35,785 nt of DNA from the NCBI GenBank assembly GCA_021808185.1, contig JAKBCB010000002.1, forward strand, positions 1-35,785, in the 5' to 3' direction. The notes below the pieces were generated by a model. That model did no database searches. It worked only from the letters and a program-made list of their open reading frames with translations, and was not told where the DNA came from. The DNA comes from Pseudomonadota bacterium. Lineage in GTDB: Bacteria > Pseudomonadota > Alphaproteobacteria > Acetobacterales > Acetobacteraceae. This document shows positions 35,465 through 35,785 of this stretch, in pieces. Position 1 is the first letter of the stretch. Each line of letters begins with the position of its first letter. Made by a program: the position numbers and the translations under genes.

Positions 35465-35785
35465 TCAGGTTCCCACCGCTTCGAGGGCTTTCGCCCGTGC
35501 CAGCCGCTGCTTCTTGAACCGTTCGCGCGCCTGAGGATGCGCCTGTGGTGTGCCGATGGTGCCGTATCCGGTGTTGTCGCCCTGGCCGACGCCGGCGAAG
35601 AACGAGACCATGCGGCCGAAGCGTTCCCGCCCGCGCGTCTGCGCCGCCACGATGCCGGCGAGCGCGCCCGCGCCGGCCTGGCCGAACAATGGCCGCGCCG
35701 AAACCATGTTGGTGAAATACAGCGCCGGGATGCCAAGCTCCTTGGCCTTCTGCACCAGCGGCGTGGTACCGACCGCGAGATCGGG
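35465..35785 (-). CDS. bchY: Chlorophyllide a reductase subunit Y, C-terminal part (5' end outside window)
   Basis: PDLAVGTTPLVQKAKELGIPALYFTNMVSARPLFGQAGAGALAGIVAAQTRGRERFGRMVSFFAGVGQGDNTGYG; frame open to window edge; beside bchZ. Confidence 0.93.
   Translation of the reverse strand, partial: PDLAVGTTPLVQKAKELGIPALYFTNMVSARPLFGQAGAGALAGIVAAQTRGRERFGRMVSFFAGVGQGDNTGYGTIGTPQAHPQARERFKKQRLARAKALEAVGT

Overview
High-GC alphaproteobacterial window (gene content and protein style suggest an Acetobacteraceae-like purple bacterium; this is inference). It has two parts. (1) About 1-8,030 (+ strand) is a catabolic operon: the end of a sugar-type ABC permease, HyuA/HyuB ATP-dependent hydantoinase/oxoprolinase subunits, an isochorismatase-family amidohydrolase that looks truncated by an internal deletion and frameshift, an isocitrate lyase/PEP-mutase-family lyase, and LeuC/LeuD-type hydro-lyase subunits. 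(2) About 8,158-35,785 is a photosynthesis gene cluster. On the minus strand are aerR/ppaA-ppsR-bchG-bchP-tspO-DUF2177. Divergent on the plus strand are bchF-bchN-bchB-bchH-bchL-bchM-lhaA-puhA-puhB-puhC-orf-acsF-puhE-hemA and a HiPIP gene. Convergent on the minus strand are bchY(partial)-bchZ-pufB-pufA-pufL-pufM-pufC. pufA (57 aa) and several true start sites are not in the supplied ORF track and were read from the sequence. The main points for follow-up are: a possible cyclic-imide/substituted-maleate degradation operon with a broken amidase; a divergent aerR/bchF control region with three PpsR-like sites and an unannotated 44-codon leader ORF; a HiPIP with a twin-arginine-type leader inside the cluster; a PufC without the usual lipobox cysteine; a PpsR with a single cysteine; no pufQ at its usual place; a decayed IS5-type transposase between the HiPIP gene and pufC; and long homopolymer tracts in bchB and bchG. 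All family calls come from reading translations; no database search was run.
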